Counted from the stretch's first letter, positions 10,928 to 25,128 are shown. The stretch is 64,000 nucleotides of DNA from Ceratodon purpureus (GCA_014871385.1 CM026427.1:4844988-4908987); one strand, 5' to 3'. Translations and numbers: made by a program. Notes: generated by a model not told the origin, from the sequence alone.

Positions 10928-12934
10928 CTACTTAAGAGGTATGCTCTGTGGAAAATTGAACACATTCTTGGGATCCCATTTCTTCTTATCAGTAATCAAC
11001 GCCCCGAGATTAGACCCGTAGTACGCGCTCAACGGCATATCCCGATCGATATAGTTCTGATATGCCTCCGAAGTGGCGTAAGGCCGCACGGATTGATAGT
11101 AATTGTTGATATAAGCCGTGTCACCGGCAGCTTCGCCTGCGTTGTTACCCCAGTATGCCACTGCTTGGATTGTAAACAGGGAGCTTCGGTGCACGAACGA
11201 CGTCGCACTGCGAGGCACTTGGTTGATCGCGGATTGCTTCCCGAACAGATCATACAAGAAGTAGGCCTTCTGGGTTGGGCCACCATTCATTGCTTTGATC
11301 ATCGCGTTGACGCCGGCGTCGGAGAGTCCCGGAGCGTTCACGAAGATGGACTTGGCCTTGAATGTGTTGGTCGGGAGCTGGAAGCCCTGCAGTTTCAGGT
11401 AATTGGGGTCGGTGTTGGATGGTTTCCCCGCGTTTACGAGGATCAGTTGGATCCAGTTGAGTTCTTCGACGCTGGTGGAGGCGGGCCGCGCAGCATTTTG
11501 GAGGAATGTCGTAAGCAGTGGTGCGAGTTTGGACTTCGGTCCCAAGTAGGTCCCCTCGATGTTGCTGTTACCGAAGGGGTCGAGGTAGAAGGAAGCGGAA
11601 ATCTCCGCCGGGACGTTAACTCCCCACGTCTGAAACGCTTTGAAGTTCTGAAACTGCTGGGATTTTGTCGTCCATGTGTACTTGAAATGCGTCACGGGGA
11701 ACGACACGTCGTGCACTTGGAACTTGAACTGGGTGACTATCCCGAAGGAATTCGCGCCCGCGCCGCGAAGCGCGAAGTAGAGGTCCGGGTTCTTGCTCTT
11801 GTTCGCGGTGACGACTGTTCCGTTCGCAAGCACAACCTGCGCTTCTAAGATGTTGTCCGCTACGAGACCGAACTTCCGCGAGCTAAACCCCCATCCGCCC
11901 CCGAGCGCGTGCCCGGCAATTCCCACTGAGACACAATTTCCGGCGGGGATTGTCACCTTGCCGGCGTTCCAGAGCGCGAGGTACAGAGGGCCCAGGCGCC
12001 ACCCCGCGCCCACGACTGCAGTCTGCGTGGTGCGGTCGTAGGAGAAGCCAGTGAAGCCCGCCATGTCCACCACCAGCACGCCATCGCGCCCACCGAGGGA
12101 GTAGTCCTCGAACGAGTGCCCACCTCCTCGCGGGGCGATTCCCACGCCCGCTTTAATCGAGCAGGCGATGGCGTTCTGCACTTGCGCCACCGTCGTAGGG
12201 AAGACAAATGCCGCGGGCGCATATCGGTTGCGGAGTTGGAACACTATCCTGGCATTCTCGTACTCTTGGCTGCCTGGATATGCAGTTCGTGCCTTCGCTG
12301 TGGATAAACACGGTTTCAGGTCTGCCGCTGCAAGTGACCGACGTGACGCTGAAATCTGCAAACCGAGAACCAAGACGTCACCAACTTCTGTCAGTCACAT
12401 GATTGTCACATAAACTTGGTTTGCTTGATCTTGCTAGTCAATCACAAATTTACCTCAAGCACCAGCAAATTAACAATTCGATAGAAGCCTTGCTCGACAT
12501 CACTCAAGAATCACTCAGGATTGATTTGTTACATCAATTGGGTTCCTAGGCCTTGTTATCATCCTAAATTATGTCAATTCTACCTCAAACACCTGCAAAT
12601 AATCTTCTTTTAAGAGCATTGCTTATCAACAAAAGATTAGCATGAGATGGTCAACCCCTTGATTTGTTAACAAAAATTGGACTTTTAATTCCTGAGGTGT
12701 TCCAAAGTAGGACTAGAGAAACGCTAACGTTTGCTCCAGCAGTGACATTCACAATCCACAGGTGAGTACTTGAAATGGCTTTCGCTCACACCAGGCTATT
12801 GGACATAGGTGCTTTTGATACATCAAAATTGAGCTGGAATTTACCTGGTCCTCTGCAGCTGAAGCACCAATAGCTAAGAGCACACAGCAATATACCACGA
12901 AGATATTCATCCTCAATCTGGTGTAGGAACCCAT
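10928..12934 (-). CDS. Secreted FAD-linked oxidase, berberine-bridge-enzyme-like
   Basis: Two exons, 12845-12934 and 10928-12355, joined in phase 0 (donor CAG|GTAAAT, acceptor TTTGCAG), give 505 residues. Exon 1 is a signal peptide (hydrophobic FVVYCCVLLAIGASA). An FAD-binding PCMH/VAO domain follows (about 75-245), with RGGGHSFEDYSLGG and AGNCVSVGIAGHALGGG. H110 and C171 sit 61 residues apart, close to the pair that attaches FAD through two covalent bonds in BBE. The C-terminus is a classic BBE segment with DRDMPLSAYYGSNL and KWDPKNVFNFPQSIP. Such enzymes oxidise carbohydrates, monolignols or alkaloids, often in the apoplast with hydrogen peroxide as by-product; the substrate here is unknown. 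Exon 2 alone has no ATG before residue 31, which supports the splice. Confidence 0.9.
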
Positions 12935-15900
12935 TAGCAGCTACTAATTCACTCTGTCGCTCACTCCCTTTGAAGCTCGGTTTGCTCTACAAATATCACT
13001 CTTTTGTCAAATTCCGCACGGATGCAGATTGATATCAATAACCGGGTAGACTCATACATGTGTACAAAACGTGCACATGTGTTGAATTGTAACACTGTCA
13101 AGCGGGAATGGTGTCACTCTCTCAAGATGAAGTCACTACAAAAGTACATGTACTCTGAACTACTCTCTTCAATATCGTCTCGCGCTCTGCTTATATGCAA
13201 TTCGTTACAAGGCAAGCACGACTAAATTCATAGTACCGCAGTTTGCATCCCAGGAAGCTACTCATCTGCATACATGAGGTGCCAGGGTGTACCTTGTCAG
13301 CCGCCAACCCCATGCGCTGAATTAGGAATACAATGATACACCGTGTAAACAAGCACGCGGAGGATAATAGTAACCGAATTGTCACGAGACATGTAAGAAA
13401 CATTTTTAAAACAACGTCCCTGCACATCATGTCCAGCAGCAAAGGACTACACTAGTATGAATAAAACTCAACGGCGGCCCAGGTCAACTTCGGCACTGCC
13501 CTCAAAAGTCCTCTCACAACAGTCAATCCTGATCTTCCCCGCAAGGAGATGATTGATCCCAATCCACACTGTTTTCGCAATCTGCTCTATCGACGCTTGA
13601 GCTGGGCAGTTGACTAGGCTGCTGATGGAAGCTTTCCAAAGTGCCAGGCTGGGGCTCGGAAAGGATAGCATTTACTTCAGGGTGAAGAACTATGTTTAGA
13701 AAACGTACAGGCTGGAATTGACAAGAACATTCTTCGATCACACGTCATTCTTAGGATTATTCGGAGGGGAAGCTGCATTGTCAACTGTTCCAGGTTTTCA
13801 CCAGCTCTTAAAAGCTTGAAAGATTTCCAGTTCAAACTACACTAATTCCGAATCACTTGAAAGCATTTCCTAATCGTCTGTGTTAGTAGTTGATTGAGAG
13901 GTGAATTTCAGCTGAATTGACCATATCAAGGCACGAAATATTCGAGGATACATTTGTAATTCATGGAGTTAGGACTAAGTTCTCAGACTACGATGGGTGT
14001 CTGTGTTGAATCACGTGCCACTGGTATTAATCACGCAAGAGATCATGTGAATTGGGTTGCAAGACATGTGTGAAGACACTCTAGATTAATTATTTACTTT
14101 GGATTTCAGGGATAGTTAGGGATATGACCTCCGATCTCTTGATTGTATAATTAGTGTTCTGCATCCATAAGTATATTGCGAAAGTCGTCACCGAGTTCCT
14201 TGCCAGGCCGCGCATCAGATTCTTCTGGATCTAGCAAAGCAGTGAACCAGCAACGTGACCAGGTCGTGTGCTCGAAGTAAGCTTGATCGTTGTCCATGGT
14301 TCTGACAATGCTTAACTTTGCGCACAACAATGCTTAACATGGGTAGTGTAAACACGGCCATGCGATTAAGAATGTTTCAACTACCCAGAACGTTTGTTTT
14401 TTTTTTTTTTTTGTTTTTTTTTTGTTTTTCTTTTTGGCACTCAGAACGTGTTTTTGTTTGGTGTTGCTACATGAAATGATTGAGAAAGACTTCTGAGTCC
14501 AAACTAATTCCAGGTGATATAAAAATTCACAACTTAGAAATCAAAAATTTTAAATTAATTATTGGTGTTAAATTCCTTGAAAAAAACCATTTAGTGACCG
14601 CTAAATTACAAGCACTAAATAGTAAAGCTGAATTTGCCAAAAAGGCATTTATATTGATAAATTAACACTAACTCTATTTCTACTGATATCAATTCCACTA
14701 AACTTTGCATGCATGTATTTATTTTGGTTTCCAAATTTGGAAACAAGATTTGTGGGTTTTTATAAGTTTTCCGAGATTGCATACTTCATTTTATTTTTCT
14801 TATCAAAATGTTAAAACACCAAAAAGGCTATTGCACAATTCTCTTAGTATATGCCATTAAAAAAATTGACCACTAAAATTCTTTGATATGTTTTAGTAGG
14901 TAGTTGGGATTTTAGGCAAGTTCATACCATGTCAATTTTGAATGAAATTTTTTGAATCTTTTTGGTGAATATTGGAAACTGGAAGAGTTATTGAGGAATA
15001 TGTTTTTTATACTAAACATTGGAAACATTATTTGTGGTGCCCAAAGCAATTTCATCTAGTTGTTGAGCAACTCTAAATTTTTGCAACACCCTTTTATTAT
15101 CTTTGATATTTTTATGCAAGTAATTTACATAATTACTGCAACGCCATAGCAAGTTTGTTCTCTGTCTAACAAATTTTAATTTTTTTCGGAAAAATAAGGA
15201 CTATCCCTCAAAAATTTATTTTTTAGCAAAAAAATACTAAAATAACCTCAAATGGCTTAGATACAACAAAATATCACAAAAAATATATATATTTATTTTA
15301 TTTTAATTTTTGTCTTTATAATTTTTTCGTTTTTCTTTTTGAAAATCATTTATAAACAAACTTGCTATGGTGTTCGGATACCTTTGAAATTGTCAAACAA
15401 AAATCTTTCTAAAACAATACATTTTCACTCTAAAAATCTCAAAGGTTTGTCATCCAAATGGGAAATGTTCCAAAAACAATTTGTAGCAAACAATGACAAT
15501 TTTTAGAGTGAAATCTTTTCACTATAAAAAGAGTATTTTGACAAAATCAAAGGAAATCACGTTACTTACTTGCATAAAAATCTCAAAGGTAGTTGAGGGG
15601 TATAGCAAAAAAATTAGAACTACCTCACAAGTAGAAAAAAGTGTTTACGAGGACCATCAATATTTTTTCCAATTTCTAGTACAAAACTAAAGTTTAATTT
15701 TTGCAATGCTCTTATAATTATACGTCTACAAAATATTTCAAACATCGCATTCAAAAAACAAGGTTTAGAATTTCCAAAAAACAGGAAGCCTTTAAATTAA
15801 TTATTTTATGCCCAAGCAGCCAGTAACCTGCATTAGTTTGAGCTAACACTAAAGAGGATTGACTAACATGGGGCATATCGAATCGTCTGTAGTATGCGAT

Positions 15901-16840
15901 GTCCCAGGTACCGGCCAGGCTGAGAATGATGATAACTTAACGTAAATCGTGTTAGGTAGGGCCCTGCTCAAGTTCTCAGCTTCCGGTATTGCTGATTACC
16001 CGCCCTGCCTAGACCTGGCTGGGTAATACATTTTATTTTTTCCTTCACTGCAATGGACTCGGAAGTCACTTCTAAATGTTTGTAACACATTTAATCACAT
16101 TCACAAGAAATAAAAAGCTATGATATGATTACAACATATCAACCCCAATGGTGAGCTAAGTTATCACAGATTGAATCAAGGAAATTTCTTTCAGCTGCAA
16201 TCGGGTGGGTAACTTGGAGACTGCACACAATCAATTCCAACTTATCTGAAGAGAACCAACATGTTTCAAGCAGAACGGCACCAGACATCTTCTTCTCATG
16301 GACTTAATGATTAAAAGTCTCATAATTTGCTCAGAACTGGTACTGGATTTCAGTTTATCGTACAATAAAAAGTCTACAGACTTCGATTTCACTGGAGAAG
16401 AGTTCCACCGGTGTTCATCTTTGATCTCTAACCCTCATTCTCACGTTCTATGGTGTCACATATTTTCGAGAGGAAACCACTCAACTCAACCAAGCCATGT
16501 CTAGTTTTCCCACAAACTCCGTGAATCCTGACTTCCGAGACCAGCTTGGTGTTATGTCAGAACATGGCGACTAGCTCCGCTGTATGTACTGTACAATTTT
16601 CACGCCATTTCTCTAGTCACATGGGGCGAGCATGTCTCTCTTCCTGGCATGGATGTTGGTACAAGTGGTAGCAACAGCAAAAGCCTTGCAGGATAAAATA
16701 CCATAAGATCTTGAGTCTCTGGCTCTTCCTAGGTTCACCCGACTCAGGTGAAATCAGAGAATCATTCCATTGACATTGAATTGAATCAAGCACTGAATGA
16801 TCCCGTGTTGCTGTAGGACTGAGTGAGTGGGTCAGTCAGT
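12935..16840. other. Intergenic region between the FAD oxidase and the CNGC gene
   Basis: The left few hundred bases are the likely oxidase promoter. From 14390 there is a poly-T tract, then AT-rich DNA to about 15800 containing nested inverted repeats. The stretch from about 16500 to 16840 is probably the CNGC 3' UTR. ORFs such as 13468-13741 show no domain. Confidence 0.5.
15071..15620. repeat. Foldback element with nested inverted arms
   Basis: The outer arms, about 15071-15125 and 15566-15620, match at roughly 75-80% over about 50 bp. Both contain ATTTTTATGCAAGTAA or its complement. The inner arms, 15144-15159 and 15355-15370, are a perfect 16-bp inverted pair (CCATAGCAAGTTTGTT). The interior is AT-rich with no ORF of note. 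This is consistent with a degraded MITE or foldback element. Confidence 0.45.
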
Positions 16841-19800
16841 TCAGTCTAAGGAGAAGTCAGGCTCGGAGGGTTTCGGGATGTTCGAGATTCGAGAAAGCTC
16901 TGCAGCTTGCATGCTGCGAAGGCGTTGGACGCTCCGCATGGCGTTCTTTGCAAACCTGCCAACATTGATGGTGGCCCCCAGGCTAAGCTTGTCTGTGGTT
17001 TCCCCCTGCAGAGCCATGTACTGATCCTCCTCTTGGCGGCGAAGTTCAGCTAGGCGTCGTCGTTGATACCTTCGCCATGCAGCTTGGATGAAGCAGGCTC
17101 CCCAGGTGCGCCAATGGTTGGAATAGTACCTGAAATCATCAGAATAAGAGTAGAAATCTTTGTTACAACACGTTATTTAGCAATTGTACCACATTGTCGA
17201 ATAGATATCAGAAGTAAGGATCCACGTCTACGAAACTATTCGTACCGGGTCGCGAGAAGAAATACAAAAGACTGACCTGAAAGTATGTTGCAGTTGTTTG
17301 CTGTGGAGGCGACGGAACTGACTGGCGACGAACTTTAAGTCATCTGAAGACAACGTGAAAGCTTCAACCTCCTTCACTGCTCTCACACTGTGGGTGGAAA
17401 TGGGGAGATGGCTCTGAGGCTTGGGGTCCAAAGCCCAGGTGAGGAGTTCCTCCCCACAGAACCCTCCGCTGCCAATAGTAGCCTTGTTGAAGAATCCTGT
17501 TCGCCCTCCGTTGGTTGTCACACTTTCAAGTTCCCCACGAATGACAAAAAACATTTCGTTCACAGGGTCCCCTTCACGCAGCACGTTCGTGCCTTCCGTA
17601 CACAGTGCAGGTTTCAATCGCTCGCACATCGCATCGAGCAAACTATCGTCCATCTGGTCACAGAAGGGCACCTGCAACACATAGAAACAACCTCCATATT
17701 TGAGTAATCTGAACAACCCCTCGAACTGGGATGGATACCAAAAGCAAGAAGGATAAAGTGGGTACAAAATTCCTTCAAGCAAAAAATGGTTCTTAAACTA
17801 GTTTCATCCCAATTCGACGTCTGAGAAGGAAGAGGGTTCCCTTTGATGCCCACTTTACCTTCCTGTTCTAACTCACACTACGACGAAACACAAGGTAGAG
17901 GGGTTAATCTAGAGACCAGAGAAGAAGGGCTTTTAAGGAAAAATTCAAATAGCCCAACAACCTACTGCATAGGTGGTGGAGGGGTGACACAAAAAACTTA
18001 TGGCGTAGGTTGGAAGGCATCCACGTAAACCGAGACTCACATTGCGAACGAGTCTCAAACAGAGATGTCGCTTGATATCTCTACGGAGGTCCGAGGGAAG
18101 GCTCTGCACAAGCGTTTCTTCGTCGACTCCCCGAGTGGCCACCCACTTGTATTGGTCGTAGCGGCGGACACGCGCCACTATATCATGAGGTAAGTTGCGG
18201 TGATGCATCCATTGCTCTGTGTCTCGACGTTTCACTCGCATCTCTTCCAGCCTAACTGTAAGAGATTGCAGGTATGTCTGGCAATTCCAACCACAATTGT
18301 AAGAAGCTCTAGCCAGTTGCATCCACCAAAAATGACAAGACAACAAAAGCACCAATCCTTTTTTCTGTAAATCATCAAAGCTAGCACTGCCACAACAAAA
18401 TTTAAGATGAATGTACTCTTCCTTACCAGAAGATCACGCTCTTTGATTGCTAAAAGTATTTGAACAAAGAAAAGATCAGATGAAGTTAGGTCACTAGACA
18501 AATACATGCTCTTAATGAAAAAGAACATACCTGCATGTTACCAATCAAGAAGGCGAATAAGAGCAAGCCGATAATGATGATAAGGATGGTGAAGATGATC
18601 TCCCCAACAAAAGTACTCACACTCCATGTTTGGGTCAACGAACTACAATATAAACACCATGCCATAATTAGAATCACTCTGGACATAAGTTACTCACGCA
18701 AATTTGCTTCTCCTCAGTCCACTAGGAGAGATTGCAGAGACCCATTGAGACCTCCTAATCAAAACATTCTTCAAAATGCTAATTCCTTGCTGATACATCA
18801 TAGGCTTAACAAAAAATGTCAACAGGGACGAAATATACCTCAAGGCCAGCAAGCCAACCCACAAGCAGTAGAAGTAGGTTTGAGAGAAAAGGATCCCTGA
18901 AATGCTGGAAACTTGTTGAGCGATTGCATTTCCGTAGATACCATAAGGGAACACGACAGCATTAGGATCTGTGCTACCGCCGTTGCAAAATAGATTCGAC
19001 TGATTGGTAAAATTGGGATACCACAAGGTGCTACTGCTCTCATTCCAATCACAATCGAAATACTGTTTACTACATGAACCATTGACGACAATCGCACATG
19101 TCTGCTTCCAGCATGAATCTTGCCGCTCCACAGATAAAAGGTACCAAAGTGAGCCCAGAATCTACATAAGCCAGGTGCCACAGGTGCCATAAATTTAGTA
19201 ACGTCCTGGTGAATTCAAGTCAATTGCTATTTCCTAAATTCTAATCCAATCTACTTTCCGGAACGCTTATTGAGTGACATCAATCTCCATCATATGAACA
19301 TGAACTAACCTAAATTTGCAGGTCCTGTTGTTATTCACGACATCACAGATACTAAAAATTAAATTAATATTTTTTTAAGACACCTCACAAGGTGCAAAAA
19401 GTATGAAGCTTACATGGCTAGCAAGCATGTATAATAGAAGGTTGAAGGCAGCCCCCGCCCAAGCAGTCTCCAAAAGAACACCAGTGGAGTTTATAATTTT
19501 TGATAACAAGGGGAAGATCCGCAACATCCGAGGAAAGTACTGAAATACCACGATGTAACGCAGAGCATTCTTCGTGTTTATATTTCGAGTGACTGAACTA
19601 CTCGCATTCGGAATCACAAGCCAGATGACCACCTGCCATAATCACAGAAGCTTATTAGAGATTGACACTCACATAACCAGACTTGAAACGGACAAGAGTC
19701 TTGCTCACGACGACATGGCCGCCAGCATGAAACTATCAACAAGCTGCAATAACAGGAATGCTCACCTGAGGGATCGGCAAGACAGCCGCGAAATCGATCC

Positions 19801-20302
19801 AGAAATCGAACTTGAAATACCGTGCAGCGATGGCCCGGGGATCAGTGACAAGCTCACCACGTCCAAAGAAGCGAGTGGACGGTTTGATAAACGCCGTCCG
19901 AAAACGGAGGAACATGTGAACTACATAAAAGAAGTCCGTGATGGTTCGAAAGACGGTCACTGCTATTGTCAGTTGATTGGATATCTGTATGCAACTGCGG
20001 CTGAAATCCACCTGGGGAAGGTAGAAGAAGAGAGGGTCGATGAAGACCGCCACCAGGCAGGAAGCCAAAAAAAGAGTATTCCACCTGTGCAGAGCTTTGC
20101 TCGTGGGGTCCAAGTAGTTCCAGGTCTTTTCCGTAGGAATGTCGTCGTCGTAAACGTGGGAGGAGCTCTTAAACCTCAAGGACTGGCCCAGCTTGAAGAA
20201 CCCCTTGGAGCTCCTCTGCCACCCTCGCCGCATTCCTGAGTCCACACTTGAGCTATCTATGCTAAAGCCTGACCGGAGGGGTACATCACTCTCGGAGCCC
20301 AT
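16841..20302 (-). CDS. Cyclic nucleotide-gated ion channel (plant CNGC), seven exons
   Basis: Exons (minus order) 19766-20302, 19414-19632, 18839-19161, 18531-18642, 18041-18277, 17277-17671 and 16841-17129 have GT-AG borders and consistent phases, giving 703 residues, the usual CNGC size. The protein is a plasma-membrane cation channel. The cytosolic N-terminus is followed by S1 (NTLFLASCLVAVFIDPLFF), S2-S5 and a pore loop ending GLLALSSLTQTWSVST. S6 is GEIIFTILIIIIGLLLFAFLIGNMQ. The C-linker contains RRYDQYKWVATRGVDEE. The cyclic-nucleotide domain, mostly exon 6, holds the hallmark GGFCGEELLTWALDP. An IQ helix follows at about 618-633 (ACFIQAAWRRYQRRR) for calmodulin. The extracellular loop is Cys-rich. 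The filter position reads T363-Q364-T365 where many plant CNGCs have GQN. A 5' UTR intron probably ends at 20336/20337 (acceptor CCAACAG). Confidence 0.95.
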
Positions 20303-23300
20303 GGAAATCTGAGAGTCCAGCGTAGTAGGCCGGAACCTGTTGGAAATTTCAAATACTCATACATTAGACCATCGTTGGTCATGTGTGTCGTCACAACTTT
20401 TCAAATCTAGGCTTATAAACAAGGTATGAGTGCCATATAGAATCAAATGGCACTTCTTCACGACTTAAACGTCCTGATAGAGAGATAAAGGAGAAAAAGC
20501 AACGCACCTCACAAACTTTTTGTGCTCTCCGTCCATTTTTTGTACCTTTGTACTGCCAAGCATAATACACGGAATCCGGGTTAAGCTCCAGACACACCAC
20601 CTTTACTGTACATTCTTCTTAGCCGGCCAGCTCTCCCCCTCGAATACCGCGTTGACATAATTTTCAACCAGATACTGAGGATCCCCAATGCTTAACACAG
20701 CTCCTGTCAATTACACAATCTTTGTACAAATGCAACGAGTTCAACTTTGCTCCCTGCGTGTTCAAAAAAACCACAAACTTATCATCAGCACGAGCCAAAA
20801 ACTCTAAGACTACAGTTTAGATACGAAAGTAACCCAAAGAAACACCATCAGGATGCTTTTAAAACTCATTTAGACAGTACTACCGATTCTTGTCATTTTG
20901 ACAGCTACAGTATCAGTGCTTGCTTCTCCATTGAGCTCACCGTAATCTCCCTCGATCCCCAAACCTGGCTTCGAAACAGCTGTGATGACGAAAGTCACAC
21001 AAAACCTAGACCTTTCTTCCAAACTAATCGATTGCCGAGAGAACTAGCTAGTGAAGAAAAACCACAAAAACTCTAAATTTACAGGAAAAGGTCCCGGCCA
21101 ACATGGCCTCCAGTACTATCACAAACAAGATGGAAAACGAGAAGAGCAACCCTCACAGAAGTCTGAAACTAAAAGCGGTGCGCTTCAAAACACTTGCCAT
21201 GGCCACGAACCCACCCTCTCGATGTCGGTAACAAAAAACTCTCTACAACACAACCCAAACCACTAACTTGGCACTTGGGTCACCTGCAACACGAAGCTGT
21301 GCTCCTCCGCCGCTCCACACCAGATCGCACACCAGGAAACCCACACTCCATTGCCTTACTTCCTCGCAACTGAAGGAGTCGCAGCCTAACCCTGCTCACC
21401 ATCGCGCCCACCGTCCCACAGAAGCACCTTCCGGCCCACCATGGCCATTACAGCAACTAACCAGCAAGCTTAACCAAAAACCGAAAATCCTTAACCAAGT
21501 TGAGGAATCACCACTTGAAACCAAACAACATAGCCAGGAAATGAACACAAACTAGCTCCAAAATGATCACCTCCCCTCACTAACACGAATGCCGCACAAC
21601 TTGTTGACGTCGGCTTGGTGGGGTCAGGCCCAGAGACATTTTCTCCACCATCATCGTCAAAATAGTATTCCCAACCTTATAGTATAATATTCATTTTCCC
21701 CTCGAGCTTATCGCATCAATCAAACACCCGGTTGCCATGTTGGTGGTATGTTTTCAGAAACAAAATTAGAGTTTTAAGCTTAATCACCGTACTGTTTTTT
21801 TTCGTAAAACAAAAGGCAGTCAAGGTCCACGGAACCTGCAGCAAAGTTTCATCTGCAAAGCTTCCTGAGCTGCACTGTTCCTTCCATTTTATTATTTTCT
21901 GATGAGTCTAGTTTCTGGGATATGCCTTGTCCAAGCTAACTTAAATGATCATTTCGGTCGTGGTTCGAGGCGTCTGTTTGCGCGTCACCGCTCAGTTTGC
22001 GGAAGAATCTGTTCGGGAGTTTTCGAATCACATGCTACTGGTGTGACTTACAGCGTTGGATTTCGAGTAACTTTGTCGGTCACTGGGTGTGAGTCTGTGA
22101 GAGGAAACTAGACACTGGATCATTATCAACTGGGATAAGTTACCTGCAGTTGCTGCCGAGTTACTGTGTTGATAATTTTGTTTTAGTTCAGATTGAGGAG
22201 AATGATTAAGTTGCAGGTGAGGTTCGTCTTGGATTATGCGTTTAGTTACCAGATTCATCTTCTTCTTCTTTTTTTGAAACAAATTGAAAATTTCAATTGC
22301 AAGGAGATTAATCTTTGATTACGAAGGGGATGCTTTGTTATACCAATTGAAGGAAAGGAATCGAGATCTTTTGACTCTCCTTGTGGCACTGGAGGAATTT
22401 GTTTGTGTGATTTTGAGGGAAAATGATGATAGAGTACTGTACATTGACTGTGCGACTGGGCCTGACTTCTTATGGGCTGGTTGGTGTGGGGCACTCACTT
22501 GCTGAGATTTTGAGATTGTTTTTCATATGGAATTTTTTCTTTTGTAACTAGATAAATGAACTGGGTAATCCTTATAAGGAGGTGGAGCTTTGGAATGAGT
22601 TACCAAGCATAATATCCTTTGGAAAATTGGGACTATGAATGGATTTTATTTTTACATCAGTATGTTTTGTGCATTTCACATCAATTCCGCTTGTCATCTA
22701 TGGATGTTCCACAATCTTTGTATTTTAAATCTAATTAGGATGAATTCAAGTTGTTGAAAGTAGGAGGCTAATCTCAATAACAAGCTTAATTTTTAACGAT
22801 TTGAAGTATCAGTCAATGGAAGATTTTTAATTAATTCTGAAAGAAGATGTACGAGTTTATTTCTTCCAAAATACTCCTATTAATATTATCATTTTTTATT
22901 GTATCACAATGATCTTTCATTGTAGGAGAAGAATACGCTCAACTTATTCAAAAGTAGAGTAGTTCTTCATTGAATTATATCAAATTAATACCAAAATATA
23001 ATAGAGACACTGATTATAACACAAGGGAAGATGAATGTTTTTAAATGTTATACAACCATGAATAGATTCTTAAAGTTTTCAGAAGAATTTTCCCCTTTAT
23101 TTTCATGCAAAGAAACAAAACTCATTAGGTTATGAATGTTGGACATTCTTTACCAAAAGGAATAAGAATTTATCACCCAAGGTCGTACGCAAGTCAGTAC
23201 TTGTGCTGAGCTTTCATGGTTGAGCACGGACAATTGCCAGCTACCCAAGTCCTGGAGTTTGCCACAAAGATCTCTATCCTTCAACAAATTTGCAGACCAG

Positions 23301-25128
23301 GATCCGATGACTGGATAATACAATATCACACTGTGATGGCCACAGGGTTAACTTATGATTTCCTCTCTAAAGTTTACTTTTGTACAAGTTCTCCTGGGAG
23401 CACACTACTTGAAGGTTCAGTAAGTTTTGTCACATGTCTGAATTGTTGGAGCTAATTGTTGACTTTGCATCAAATATGGCAGTCCATTACTTCCTGTATT
23501 TGCTTGAAATAGGACCTGGAAGTGTGCATGTATATGCCCAAGTATTGACCAAGTCCAACATGGCAGCCCACAATCCCCAACACGCTGTGCCATAGCACAC
23601 ACCCCTTACAGCACATGCTGCACATACCCTTGCAATAAACCTCGCATGACAAGGCCCCAACCAGGGTTCCCATTGGACTCTTGAGGGGCAAAAAGTCCCC
23701 TATAAATATTTTGTTGATGAAAAAAACTGAAAGTAATGAACTATTCAAAATTAACTAAGTGGGTCCCCAAGACTAATTTGGGGTTCCTACTTCTATTCAA
23801 TATATAAAATTTCCTAAAACATGGTCATAAGCCTCCTAAATTTAAAATTAGAGAATTGAGGAAGAGGGGAAGGGCTCGCCTCATCATGAGACGAGGGTGA
23901 GGTTTATTGTCCAGGCAGCACACATGGTTCAATTCTACATGACGCATTATGCCCTATGGCCACAAATCGAAGAAATCTTCGCTATTTCTTGTATGAATAT
24001 GAAAAAAAATATCAATACATTTTAAATGAAATTCCAGTAGGCTTATCAATTTGAGTCGTCAATTGATGCTCTATTTTAGTTTTCAATCACTTTTTGTTTA
24101 TAAAAGCAAGTCCTAATTTATAAATCTTTATTGGATTATCTCTTATGTCAAAATGTAGGGTCCTTTAGACATGTTTTTCATTTTTCACACATATATTGAT
24201 GAACGGCAAATTGTCCTTTCAAGGGATCTCCACATGTGAACCATGTTATTATAAAGGATTCCATATTCAAAGTATTAAGTTGAAGATTAATGAAAGAATT
24301 CTTATTAAAATGTAATTAACAAACATATGATGGACTTTCATGAAGACCAACATATATGTGACTAATAGGACTTGCATGTTGATGGAAGTGATGGTGAATC
24401 TTTTGACCGAATGTAGACATTGCAGTTTTTTATGTGTTGCTTGCAATTTCGTTTCCAATGTCCTTGAATGTTTCTTCATACATTGTTATCTTTGACAAGT
24501 GATATGGAACTACATGTTCCTCAAGTTTACATCTTTTTCCCTCTTCATTAAAATTTCCAAGGCATTTATTACTGATTTTATGACAATCATTGGAATCAAT
24601 CAAGTACTACTTCAAAATCAGATTCACATTACATTTAATTATATATATCGCATATTTCATGTATAATTGTGCCTTGAATTAAGTAAACATCTTCACCCTT
24701 ACATAATTTTCTAAAAATATAATTTTTTAATAATCACAAAACAACATAACATTTTTAAATGACGTTCTCGTTTACGTGGACCAAAATAAGTCCACCCAAC
24801 ATATTCAAGTTTATCAAACAATAACTCATATAAGTTGTCTTTCTCTAAAAGTCTCTTACTTTCTACTTTAGCATACTTACATGGTTTTTCATATGTGTGT
24901 TTTTTAGATTTTTTGTCTTTTAAGGTTTGATGAAGATGCCATCACGCCTGAAAGCACCAAAAACACAAACAAAAAAATATATATCCATAAATTAATAACC
25001 AATATACAAATGCTTCAAATAAATGTATTGTAATATGCATAATATGCATAAGGGAATATAAGCATAATATACATATTTAATCAAAGTAAAAATAATATGT
25101 TATAACATAAATGTAAAATATATTCATT

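Noticed and set aside
11093-11848. 251-codon open frame on the plus strand
   Set aside because: It lies antisense inside exon 2 of the FAD oxidase, whose GC-rich coding sequence creates long shadow frames. No domain was seen.
19574-20239. 221-codon open frame on the plus strand
   Set aside because: Antisense shadow of CNGC exon 1, crossing its first intron; no recognisable protein features.
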